Source: Stagonosporopsis chrysanthemi
Taxonomy: Eukaryota; Ascomycota; Dothideomycetes; Pleosporales; Didymellaceae
Assembly: GCA_022560025.1 (NCBI GenBank)
Contig: JAFISE010000108.1
Location: 1 to 64,000 of the forward strand
Reading direction: 5' to 3'
DNA length: 64,000 nucleotides
Positions 11,031-21,547 of this stretch are shown piece by piece. Each line of letters opens with the position of its first letter. Positions within the stretch are counted from its first letter, which is position 1. The translations under genes were made by a program, and so were the position numbers. The notes under the pieces were generated by a model. It was not told where the DNA came from. It saw only the letters and a list, made by a program, of their open reading frames with translations, and did no database searches.

Positions 11031-11740
11031 ATGGCCGTCGGAGTACGTTTACCCCCCTCCGACCCGCCGCTGGGAGCTCGCGATAGCTCAATTGCCGCTT
11101 ACTCCGAGCTCCCGCGCGCGCAATGGCAGCCCCAACAGCGACCTTGAAAACTAACGCATCTCCTGCAACAGCGCAGCGCAGCCCTTAAGCTCGACTGGAC
11201 CAAGCTTGGCCAGCAGCTCGGCCTCCGTGGCAACACTGCCGCCGCCCTCCAGTCTTTCAAGAAGCGCAACGATGACGCCCGTCGCAAGGTCGCCGTCCTG
11301 TCCGAGCAGGCCCAGACTGTCGACTTCGCCCAGTACCGCTCCATCCTCAAGAACCAGGCCATCGTCGACGACATCGAGAAGCAGTTCAACGCCTACAAGC
11401 CCCAGACCTACGATGTGAACAGGCAGATCAAGGCCATCGAGGCTTTCGAGGCTCAGGCTGTCAAGAGCGCCGAGGAGACGAAGGCTGTCGTTGACAAGGA
11501 GCTCAGCGATCTCCAGAAGACATTGAAGAACATCGAGGACGCCAGGCCGTTTGCCGACCTCACCGTCGACGAGGTTGCCGCCGCCCAGCCCGAGATCGAC
11601 CAGCGCACTGAGCAGCTCGTTTCCAAGGGCCGCTGGGCCGTCCCTGGCTACAAGGCAAGTCCATGCGCGGTATCGCAAGACCACCAGACAGACGCTAACA
11701 ACCACCCAGGAGAAGTTTGGAGACCTTTCCGTATTGTAGA
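11031..11740 (+). CDS. ATP7: Mitochondrial ATP synthase subunit d
   Basis: Subunit d is part of the peripheral stalk of F1Fo ATP synthase on the matrix side. Coding segments are 11031-11042 (MAVG), 11172-11654 and 11711-11740, giving 174 residues, as expected for fungal Atp7. Recognisable parts are RSAALKLDWTKLGQQLGLRG at the N-terminus, a long helical centre (ILKNQAIVDDIEKQFNAYKP) and WAVPGYKEKFGDLSVL at the C-terminus. The second intron (11655-11710) begins GCAAGT rather than GT: removing it is needed to reach the conserved EKFGDLSVL end. No cleavable presequence is obvious, as is usual for this subunit. Confidence 0.92.
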
Positions 11741-13629
11741 CGTCTCTTTCTCGATAGCCAAGTTTTACCCGACCTGGGGTTGTATTACCTACGTATTGTG
11801 AATAGTGACCGGGGAATGCAATCATAGATCCTGAGAAACCTCACTTCGATTTCCTCCGGCTGGCTCCAGTCTCTGCGATTCATTCAGCTGATGCATGCAT
11901 ACTAGCACAATTGCGCGACAAGCGGCTACAAAAAGAGTTGCCGAAATCGATGCCGGCCTGCAAAGAGACATCTCTAAGCAAGGACCGGTTCCTCGACCTT
12001 GGGGAGCTGACAATGCCAGGTGCAATCGTATTAGCTTTGAGCTGGTGTATGCCGTCTCGGAAAGATGCAGCTGACAACAACGTCTGAAGCAGACATCACT
12101 GTCAAGACCTGCTATCACGAAGCCAAGCGCCCCAGGTGTGCGCGCATGATTCGAGCCTGACGGCCAGCCAGTATAAGCATATTCCTAGCCTGGACGATCG
12201 TAAGAAGCTTCGATCTCGATCCACCAATCCGATATTGACACTGATGGATTTCTGATCTGTGAAAGCTGGCGTCACCTGGCCCGGGAGTCTTTCAGGTATG
12301 TCCATTTGCGCATGCTTGTTGCCGCGTGCGCATCTGACTTCATATGGTCCGGGCATGGGGCTGCTGACGGCATTTCCTCAGCCGCAACAAAATCTCGAAT
12401 CTATGAGCCAGTAGGACACTGTCGCAAATGCGTACTGCGGGAACCAAAGAATCCGAGGATCCGGACTGCACGGCCACATGGCGAGAGTCAGAAACATGGT
12501 GAGCGGGTTTATGCCCGGTCTATGATCAAGGTGAAGTTTGATTTGATCAACCCCACACGCTCAAGTTCACAGAAAACTAATCATTCAGAGAAGCTCGGCT
12601 TATGATTTATCCTAGACTCTACTTGTGTCCTTGAGATACTTGTGCGTGTTGGGGAGCCTACGGCTGCAAACTAATCTTGCGTATCGTACAGGGCTGAGGC
12701 TGTGCATCACGCTAATGCAAGATAGCCACCACGAAACGGTCTTCACGTCAGCGGGCCTTTGACTGCAACTCTCAAGACCTCATCATATCCTCTGGAAATG
12801 GACCGGCAACTCAGCATGCCGAGCATCTTTCGCTTTCACCGACAGCACGATATATCTCCAAGTATCAAGCCTTCATGTTGGAAGCCTTAGCTGAGAATAC
12901 TGACGAAGAGCTTTGTATTGGTCATGATTCGAAGCGCTTTCGAGATACGGATAAGTCTGCAGCCTCAAGACGACACCCTTTGCACCTGAGGCAACCAAGA
13001 TGTGATGAGGCTGCCGTCATCTTCACCGTTTGAGATGAGTTGACAAGGCAGGTATAGAGCTAGGCCTATCATCATCGTCATAAATCTGCGCTCCGACCTT
13101 TGATCTACCGGACCGTGGAGATCAAGACCAACGCACGGATGGGCTCATACTCACATCAGCGCCCAAGGGTGCCAAGTAAGGACGTCCAACGTTTAGTCAC
13201 CTTTCCAGCATATGCCGCGCCATGTGAGTAACTGAACTATATGCTCTTCGTCATTGACAGACCTGCAGCTGATCATTGAACTCCTCTTGGGGTTCGTGTA
13301 GCTTACTCTATGTCTCCTTTGAGAGAATATCAGCTGAAAACACCATCTCTCCCACGAGTTCACGGCGACGATTGGAGCAGAAACCGATGCATCAGCGGAC
13401 AACTGCCCACTCTCGGACTTGACGGCCAGACATCGACGACATCATTCACATCTCGTCCTTAGATTGGTGTTTCAACCGCACCTATTGTTCAAACCTGAGC
13501 CCGACAGTCCTGTCTAAATAAACATATATATAATACTGCCAACTGCTTTCGTACTCATTTCAACACACTGGTCCGCTGAATCCTCTTCACAAGGATCCAC
13601 CGATTCAATCTTCTACAGCGAACTCTTCG
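11741..13629. other. 1.9 kb intergenic region, no gene recognised
   Basis: Only scattered frames under 100 codons occur, without motifs. The distal end contains a clear TATA-like stretch at 13524-13533 that belongs to the next gene. Confidence 0.5.
13524..13533 (+). promoter_or_regulatory. TATA box of the orphan gene at 13630
   Basis: The stretch TATATATAA lies about 100 bp before the ATG at 13630, at a plausible core-promoter distance. Confidence 0.5.
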
Positions 13630-14321
13630 ATGTCAAAGCGCTCGTCCTCGACAGCCAGCACCGATTTCAGTGAATTCAGCAACCCTCCAGCCCGCCGCTA
13701 CCGTCTACACAACATGTCTCGTCCACAGCACATGTCCCTCGTACAGCCAGCCCACTCCACGCATCTAGCACCTTCGCATTCCACTAATGACCCTCAGGCG
13801 GAAAAACACGAAACCATCCTCGCCCTGCAGCAGCACCGCATCAACACGCTCATTGACCTGCGCCGCGTCGAGCAAGCCTTCGCCCTACTCAATACCCCCG
13901 ACGTCAGCGAGCCAATGACCGCAGCCTGGACCTACTACGTCTCGTCCCACAGTCTTCTCACCGAGCTGCGCGGGCTGACACGGACCTATGCGTTCAGTTC
14001 GCACTGTGTGGACGAGGCGAAAAGGCGTGTGTATGCCGACCCCGCAAGTAACCGCAGCTGGAACTTGTGTTGGCTGGTGCTGAAGAAGATTGAAGATGAG
14101 TATGTGGTGTTGTTAGTGTGAGTTATGGGTGTGTGAGGCTAACGGAGTGCAGTGGGCTGATCAGGTATTATGCAAGGTACCAGGCGGGGTTGCCGGCGTC
14201 GTGGGGAGGACTTCAACCGGAGGATGGGCAGGTGGAGCAGTTCACGGAGGTTCTTGTGGGGGAGTGGAAGGGGGCGCTGCGGCAGATGTTGAGGTATTGG
14301 GATGCGCCTCCTACGCATTGA
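13630..14321 (+). CDS. Hypothetical protein with a 35-nt intron
   Basis: I do not recognise this family. Segments 13630-14117 and 14153-14321 join to 218 residues. The first 60 residues are Ser/Pro/His-rich and probably disordered. The rest looks helical (ETILALQQHRINTLIDLRRV, RSWNLCWLVLKKIEDEYVVL) and continues after the intron with GLIRYYARYQAGLPASWGG and a Trp-containing end (YWDAPPTH). The intron is only 35 nt (GTGAGT ... GCTAACGG ... GTGCAG) but has every splice signal and restores frame exactly; without it the protein stops at residue 163. Confidence 0.6.
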
Positions 14322-14743
14322 GCGTGGATGTTAGGTGGATTCAGGTAGAATATCTTGATGGATTGGAGTCCCTCGTTTGATTTTGGAGCTGGAGCGCGGG
14401 CTTTGGTGTTGTATCTCGGTGCGATTTCACCAATTCCGTAGTGTGAATGCAAGTCTGGCCTGCCTGCGTATCTATCGTAGCTGTGCTACATCATTCTCCA
14501 CCAAACTCACCAGACACATACACACAAAGCTAACACTTACCTCTCCATCATTTTGGAGTATCTAAGTGCCACCGCGGCGCCTGTTCGTGTTCGTACGGCG
14601 TCTATAACGCCCTCAACTCCGCACTCGCGCTCGGCAATTACGTAGCCAGCAGCTATTCCCGTTTCTCGACCTCGCACCCTCACCTAAATCAACATGGCCC
14701 TGGACGCTCATGCGATTAACTAGAGCAATTCATTGACGTGTCT
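14322..14743. other. Intergenic, no gene recognised
   Basis: It separates the orphan gene from the MFS transporter. An ATG at 14694 opens only nine codons before a stop, so it could act as an upstream ORF on the transporter mRNA. Confidence 0.4.
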
Positions 14744-16123
14744 ATGGGCGCTGCAATCAGTCTAGATGAGCAGCCAGAAACACACCGCTCGATCGAGCCC
14801 GCGTCGTCACAAGACCTCGTTGCAACGCCCGTAAAACAAGAACCAACAACTAATCTCGCAGTCACCCAGATATCCTCGATAGAACCCCCTCCGAACGGCG
14901 GCTGGGAAGCATGGTCGCAGGTCTTGGGCGGCCACATCGTGACATTCTTCGTTTGGGAATTCATAACCTCCTTCGGCATGTTCCAGGCCTACTACACCGC
15001 TAAGGGAGTCTCTTCGCCCTCTAACATCTTTTGGATCGGCTCGTTGATGATATTCTTCCTCATGCTGATCCCGCTGTGGTCAGGGTCGGCATCGGATGTC
15101 GGCCACTTCAAGGCGGTGCTGCGGGTTGGCGCGGTGTTGTGGGTGGTCGGCATCTTCACGACGAGTATGTGTCGTGAGTATTGGCAGTTCTTGCTTGCGC
15201 AGGGAGTGTGTATTGGTGTCGCGAACGGGCTTATGTTTGTACCGACCATGTCGGTTGTGTCGACGTACTTTGATCCGAGTCGAAGGAGTCTTGCTATCGG
15301 ATTGATCCTGTGTGGATCGGCGACGGGTGGCATGATTTCTCCGATCATGCTGAATAGACTGTTTGGAATTGTTGGATTTGGGTGGGCGGTAAGGATCTTT
15401 AGGTTTATGGCGCTTGGGCTCTTGGTGCTGCCTGAGTGGTTGTTGAAGAAGAGGCTGCCGCCGAAGGATTCTGTGACACTTTTCGAGCCGAGCGAGCTGA
15501 AATATATCGTATTTATACTATTCATAAGTAACAGCATGTCACCTATTAGAGGATTTCAGCTGACACGACAAGATCGTTGGCTCGTTCCTCAACTTCAGTG
15601 GGCTGTACTTCGCCTTCTTCTACATCAACGCATACGCGCGCAACAAGTTGGGCATGACGCTGGAAGAAACGATACCCATACTTATGGTTCTCAACGGTAT
15701 TGGAGTTCCCGGTCGGCTTGTTCCAATGTACCTGGCAGACCTTTATTTCCGTCCCATCCAGGTCGGCCTGCCGATCAACCTGGTAGCGGCACTTCTACTT
15801 TTTGCATGGATTTCGGTTAAGTCCGCGACATCAATGTATGTCTTCGCGGCGATATATGGCCTTTTCGCATCTGCTTTGCAAGGCCTCTTCCCGGCAACGA
15901 TGGCAGACCTTACCATTGATCCTAAAAAACGGGTACCCGGTTTGGTATGGGGTTTGCAATGTCGAGTTTTGGCGTACTCATCGGAAGTCCAGTTGGAGGC
16001 GCTTTGACCGAATACAAGCATGGCGATTATTTGTACACGCAGGTGTTGGCCGGTTCATGTGGCATGTTGGGCTTTCTATGCGTAGGGCTGGCGGCATTCA
16101 TACACGGCAAAAAGGCGAAATAA
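14744..16123 (+). CDS. MCT-type MFS transporter with one-base frameshift
   Basis: This is a plasma-membrane transporter of the monocarboxylate porter family. Segment 14744-15508 joins to 15573 onward across a 64-nt intron (GTATTT, branch GCTGACAC, ACAAG). The start is the ATG at 14744; a disordered N-tail precedes the MCT signature PPNGGWEAWSQVLGGH. About ten hydrophobic helices follow, including LNFSGLYFAFFYINAYARN after the intron. At the A6 run 15924-15929 the frame breaks: the original frame stops at 16007, while the shifted frame continues the expected GTRFGMGFAMSSFGVLIGSP and two further helices to TAA 16121-16123. One missing A explains this. It lies tail-to-tail with P5C reductase at the edge of the proline block, so it could carry a small acid made by that pathway. 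Confidence 0.75.
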
Positions 16124-16345
16124 GGCCAATTAGTACGAACATATCGTATGATAGAACAAGACCATGGGACGTCGTTCAAGGTAAAGGGTATGGTTGATGC
16201 GCTGCCGTCTTGAGCAGGTTAGCGCAGATGACGATTAGGGAAGGAACTTTTGCGTGCTTGCGACGACCATGTCAACAAGAACATCTCACATGAAGCATCT
16301 GGGGAAAAGAGGCCAAGGGTTTACAAGCAAGTTTGTCTTTCACTT

Positions 16346-17335
16346 TTACTGTCCTTGCCTGGTGTCGTTGACATGAGGATTTTGTCCCATCAAACGTGCG
16401 ATGGTCACAGCCTCCCTCAGCGCCTTCCCAAGGTGTCCACGCACTCCAGCTTCCTCCATAACCATCAGGCCACCAATCGTGCAGCCTTCGGGCGAAGTTC
16501 CTTGATCTTTCAAAACACCCGGATGGATCCCGCTCTGTAACATTGCCGCGGTGCCCTTCATACTTTGGTAGATCATGGTTTGTGCAGTTGCTCGAGGCAT
16601 ACCGACAGCAACCGATGCATCGATTAATGCGTCGCAGATGACAGCGAACATAGCCGGTGTCGAACCTCCCACGGCTGTTGATGCGTTCATTAGCTTTGGG
16701 TCAATATGTGCGATCTTCCCAACCTGGTTGAAAACTACCGATAACGTTAATAGACCTCTAACACACGATTTAGTTTCTTACCTGCGTCGGTGATCTCTAC
16801 GAATTCCTTTGGAATATCCTTGTCAGGGTCCTCGATCGCTGTGAGCGACTCCGAGACCTGTGCCGCGATGTTGGGAAGCGTACGAATAACCCAAATTTTG
16901 TCTTTGCTTGACGAAAGGAGTTTCTCGATCGCGGCTCTCGGCCACCCAGCAGCAAGACTGATGAGCAGTTTTCCACTCAACGCATCAGCCAAACCATCCT
17001 GTTTTAGAGTGACCTCCACATCAGCTGGATCGACACCAAGTAACACAACATCTGAATCCTGTGCGGCTTTGACATTGTCCCCTCTTGTAACAGAGAGCTT
17101 CCCTGACTTGGCGGCCTCTGGGTACTTCTCGGCCAGCTTCTTCTCTGACGCCTCGCTCCTTACACAGGCGATGTATTTATCAAACTTTGCATTCTTTCCG
17201 CTGCCAGATTCACTGAGAAGACTGCTCAGAATCGGTTGCCCCAAATTGCCTGTGCCAGATCTGGTTAGGTTGGTCTGACCGAGGGGCGATTCACAACATA
17301 CCACAACCCAAGATGCATAATGTTTTTCCAGACAT
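16346..17335 (-). CDS. PRO3: Pyrroline-5-carboxylate reductase
   Basis: This enzyme reduces P5C to proline with NAD(P)H. Segments 17335-17302, 17249-16782 and 16734-16346 give 296 residues. The start MSGKTLCILGCGNLGQP contains the Rossmann motif GCGNLG, split by intron 1. Downstream are LLGVDPADV, LISLAAGW, VIRTLPNIAAQV and, after intron 2, FNQVGKIAHIDPKLM. The family signature around PEGCTIGGLMVMEEAGVRGHL lies near the C-terminus. The acceptor of intron 2 (GGTAG) was chosen because it restores FNQVGK; another AG 12 bases downstream breaks frame. It is the only biosynthetic-direction enzyme in the cluster and sits next to proline dehydrogenase, so a proline-P5C cycle is possible. Confidence 0.93.
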
Positions 17336-17801
17336 GATTAAACGATAATTTGTTCAATTCCGTCTATCTGAAATGAAAGATCGGAATACAGTTGCAAATG
17401 TCGACAGCAGAGACGACGTCGAAATCATCACGTCTCGTAGTCGTCCCAAAGCATGCCCCGCTTCCCAAGGTCGGGTTGCCTCCCGAGAAATATGTCATTG
17501 GGCGCCCCAAGAGACGAATCCGTGTAGATAAGATCAGCTTGACATGCAGAGCAAGTGTTCGCGAGACCGATGTTAACCGCGTTCTCCACAGAACCCCGCA
17601 ATGCATCCAGACAGCTCCCCCACCGCCGTTGTCGGAGGTGACACTCCAGTCTTCGCCAGGCTAGTGATAAGCAAGTAACACAACAAGGTGTCACAGTATT
17701 GTCAAACATAGTACAGAACTGGGCTTGGAATTTCTTCTTCCCGTCCGCTTCGTCTTGTCTAAATGAATTATCGTGATAATCTTATAAACTTCGCTCCTAA
17801 C
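17336..17801. other. Promoter region of P5C reductase
   Basis: This 466 bp lies between the PRODH stop and the P5C reductase start, both on the minus strand. No gene was recognised. Confidence 0.5.
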
Positions 17802-19272
17802 TTATGCAGCACCAAAGATAGATCGCAACCTTCTCCCTGCCTCCTTACGTAGTGCCATGTACTCATCTTTTGTCCTCAAAACAGCGTCCCTGTTCTCAAC
17901 CGCTCTTCTAAGCAGATATCCAATGCACTCGCCCATACTACCCCATGTCGAGCACTTGAAAACAGCAGGCGGCTGACCGTTCTTGCCTTTCTCTGCCAGG
18001 AGCGAAAAGCTGACCTCATCCGACATGCCGTGGAGCTGGCCAAACCCAACGTCAACAGTAGGTAGACCGGCCGCAAATCTCTGCTCATGAAGTCTCTGTG
18101 CTGAAATGACAGATTCGCGGTTGTGTGACGCAAGGAAGAGTTTGACCGACGGGAAGGGGCGGGAGACACCAAATTCACCGAGCTGCTGACGCAGAGCACC
18201 CTGAGCAATGCTGTTGTAGTTGTCATCTGTGTCTTGCTTTGTGTCATGAATCAGAGCGCGGTTGTCGGTAGCGATGTAGGCACCTCGCACGAGCTTGAGA
18301 CCAAGGGTGAACCCATCTTTCTCGGCCTCGGCGAGGTGAGATGCGATGAGTGACTGGGTACTCTTGAGGTATGCTTGGTAGGTGTTGTACACCACTACAC
18401 GGCCATCGGTATTGAACTTGCGCATCATTTCGAGAGCAGTACGGGCAATGCCCTTCTGGTAGTGTTGAGACTCGGCATCGACGATGATCTGAATGTTGCG
18501 CTCTTTGCATTTGGTGCCAATCTCGTCAAGAGCGTCAAGCATCTGCTGAGGTGGCAGTTTTCCTTTGTTGAATGCATTGACGACTGCAAGCCCAGCTCCA
18601 GATGTCCTGTTAAAATGTCAATAGCCATACCTAGGCATGATAAGGGCGAACTTACTTAATGGCCAAGATATCACCCTCTTGAATCAGGTCAATGGTGCCA
18701 ACAGTGCCAGCTCTCCAAGATTCAATGACATTGTCGATCTTGACACCGGCCCCCTCTTTCTTGGTCTCTTCTGCTGCAGCTCCAGGGCTGAGTCCACTGC
18801 CACTCTTGTGATCGAAGACCATCTCTTGTGCGTATGTGAGTATGACACCTCGGAACCCTAGGTCCTTCAGTGCCTTTACACATGTTCTTGTTTCAGCTGG
18901 CGTTGTACCCGCGCAGAACTGGTCGTAAAATGACTTCTTGATGATGGCATTGAGGACCGGATTCTTCTCAAGGTTGAATACCCATGTCCGGTGTGGCTTT
19001 GAGAAGAAGTCTAGGACGTGAAGTGAGGGAACAAGCAGCCACTTCCTTGATGAGATTGTGGCAACAAGAAGTGATCTCAGAAACATAGATAGAGGCATTG
19101 CTGACAATGGCGAGGCCTTTACCAGTGATTTAGTGTCTTGTGTTGGTGTGCCCATCGCCCCCCTCTCCTTAGCAGCGTAAGTGGAGGACAACCTGATGGC
19201 TGTAAACATCATCCCATCTTTGCGTGCAACGCCCCTCAGCACCAAAGGGGCGCCGTATCTGGTATGGATCAT
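17802..19272 (-). CDS. PUT1: Proline dehydrogenase (proline oxidase), mitochondrial
   Basis: This FAD enzyme oxidises proline (and potentially hydroxyproline) to the pyrroline carboxylate and feeds electrons to the respiratory chain. Segments 19272-18656 and 18606-17802 give 473 residues; the 49-nt intron ends TTTTAACAG. The N-terminus is basic and Ser/Thr-containing without acidic residues for the first 18 positions, as in a mitochondrial presequence. Conserved parts include GFRGVILTYAQE, IIVDAESQHYQKGI, the catalytic barrel motif LGLKLVRGAYI and the C-terminal region GSMGECIGYLLRRAVENRDAV with the substrate-binding double Arg. It corresponds to A. nidulans prnD. Its neighbours support a catabolic role. 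Confidence 0.95.
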
Positions 19273-20023
19273 GGCACGCTCGTAAAGTGGTGTTGAAATG
19301 AAGGAAGACCGGTGTGGTGATGTACCAGTGAGATGTAGAGGGACAAAGATACAATGCTGTTGCAGGAGTTGAGTCTCTCTGTGTTCACAGCGAACGACAA
19401 TTATAATGGCTTATCGCCTACGCCCATTCACTATCATGTAATGCGTGTTCTCTAACCCCGCTCCGCGCTATACGCTTCGAGAACGTGGGTCCTCACATGC
19501 CTCGTGACTTTCGCATCGAAGTACCGTAGGTCGGACGCACTGCCGGTTCGCACCTACTGTCCATATTTGGGTGCCAACTAAGCGTAGCTCCAAGGCCACA
19601 ATGCTTATCACTGTCCTGCATGATGTGGCAAGCACTATGACTTTCGGTGCGAACATCGAGATAGTGCCCAACTCGTGTCGTCTGTCTTGGGAGCGTTGCG
19701 TGCGGGGTGAGACGCATCGGATCGGGTTAAGATCTCGGTCTAATAGTACAGGACAATACGCTAACCCATGTAATTGGTCCAACAACATGCGAGAAGCTCG
19801 ATAGGGCACTTTGTTATCAACAAGACCCTATCACACGTCTAAAGAGGCGACTTGAGGCTGATTATGGAAGCTGTGTAGAAGTTGCGTAGAGATCTTTGAT
19901 TCAAGCCCAGTACAGCCACCAAAGTGCGCCAGTAAATGTTAATAAAACCATTCTATATTTATCGCTGGCTCGACGCACAACACTAACATTTTTCTGCACC
20001 AAACGCTGTTTGGAATGTGCTGC
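19273..20023. other. Promoter region of proline dehydrogenase
   Basis: No gene was recognised in 751 bp. The sequence holds several CGG/CCG triplets, including CCGG at 19309-19312, compatible with Zn2Cys6 binding but not diagnostic. Confidence 0.45.
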
Positions 20024-20986
20024 TCACACGGCTTCCTCTAGGTGCCCGGCCTTCTCGTGGAAGTAATTCCGTAATTCAGAGTTCGCGATCAGTCCGACAC
20101 CAAACGCCGGAATGATCCTGGCACACCTCACCAGTGTTGTAGCTCCGAGGTTCTGTCTGATCCTTGACATTCGCGCCGCACTATTCGGATGGCTGTACAT
20201 ATCTAGGCCCAGAAGGTGGATTGGTGTGGCAAAGACCTGAGAAAACACCGGGACCAGAAGCTGCATCGTTGCCATTTTGAGCATGGGATTAGCAAGTGTC
20301 TCTTCTGGCAGTGAAGATGCGATCATCGGAGGCAGATTGACAGCTCCAAAGATGGTGATTGCATCGCGGACGAGGAATGTCGCTGCCACTGTTCTGGGAA
20401 ACCTCGATCGTTGGGCTGGTGGAGGTGCCACTTTCAGGCCTTCTGTTTGTGCTGCCACTGGTGCCGAGGGCTTGCCAAACATCTGAACGAACCGCACATC
20501 TTTCCAGACTCCCAATGGCACGTTGACTGTGATCGTTGATAGAAATGTCACGGACTGAACTAATAGTTCATCAACTTTTTGAGTTAGGTGTCTGACTGTG
20601 GTTTCGACTGTGTTTGCTGTCGTATACGTCGCCCCATACAGCGTCCAGATGATGAAGAAAGGTTTTGTGTTGAAGAAACGCCTTGGCTGCCGGAATGAAC
20701 ATAGAATATTGGTTTTCAATGCCTGAGCAAGTGGATTTTGTCCTGGTCGAGCTGCATTCTCAACAACCGCGCTGAAGGTTGTCAATATATGGCTCACTCA
20801 AAGCTCACCTGATTTTGATCTCGCCACTCACCGGTCAATTGCTGTAAGAACAGGAGATATCAATGTCGCCGACACAGCTGCAGCGCCCAAATCTCCTGCA
20901 AGCTGTCCTGGTAACGTACTTCCCTTCCAGCCTCCCCATCTCCATCTAGGATGCTCGGGAGCAAATTGCTGAGTCACGGAGGACAT
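20024..20986 (-). CDS. Carrier-like mitochondrial membrane protein
   Basis: Segments 20986-20832 and 20771-20024 give 300 residues, the size of an SLC25 carrier. I see three weakly similar segments, each with a Pro-containing helix end: SPVLTAIDR near residues 44-52, NVPLGVWKDVRF in the middle and ATPIHLLGLDMY in the last third. These resemble degenerate versions of the Px(D/E)xx(K/R) carrier signature. Other hydrophobic parts are FFIIWTLYGATYTTANTVET and ITIFGAVNLPPMIASSL. The function is unknown. Its place between proline dehydrogenase and the FAD oxidase, with which it shares a 561-bp divergent promoter, suggests a role in moving a pathway metabolite. The carrier fold is inference; another polytopic family is possible. 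Confidence 0.6.
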
Positions 20987-21547
20987 AGGAGCTGTAGTGA
21001 AGAAGTATGTGGTAGCTGTGTCTTCAGCCCTCACAAGAACGTACGATGTTCAATTCGAAAGTCAACGTGCTTCAGCTCTACTCTCTCTTCAGACCAACCC
21101 TGTCACATCAGCAATTCCGAACGCCGGGCTCAGCAGCGCTTTGCATCGCAACGCTTTGCCTCTCTGGGCCCCATGATCATGTTGCCCGGCCATCGGATCC
21201 AAGGTCCCGGTGATGGGTGCACAGAGGTTGTGGGGTACTGGTGTCGGTTTCGTGCCCGTGGCGCGCACGGTATGCCTGCCGGTGGTGTGCAGTTGCTGCG
21301 GGTTCGGGGCAGCAGCGCATCGCCTTTCGCACTAACACATGGGAGCTTATCGATAAGATGCATTCCGAGGGCTCTCACGCGATTCTATGCGAGTGTCGAC
21401 TAAACGCCGCGTTGTTCGGGACTGGCGCCCGTTCCCTGTGACTGCATTAAAATGTGAGATTTCCTTGTACGAGACGATCAAGTATCCTCTCGCCTCTTTC
21501 CTATTCACCGTCACTATATTTGAGTCTGGACGTCATTCTTCGTCACA
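20987..21547. promoter_or_regulatory. Divergent promoter, carrier-like gene / FAD oxidase
   Basis: The carrier-like gene starts leftward at 20986 and the oxidase rightward at 21548, so this 561-bp segment must serve both. It contains CCGG at 21186-21189 and 21207-21210. I see no convincing coding frame. Confidence 0.55.

Noticed and set aside
15527..15572. Alternative donor at 15528 (GTAACA) for the MFS intron
   Set aside because: It leaves the wrong phase for the conserved GSFLNFSGLYF segment. The donor at 15509 restores frame exactly, so no second frameshift is needed.
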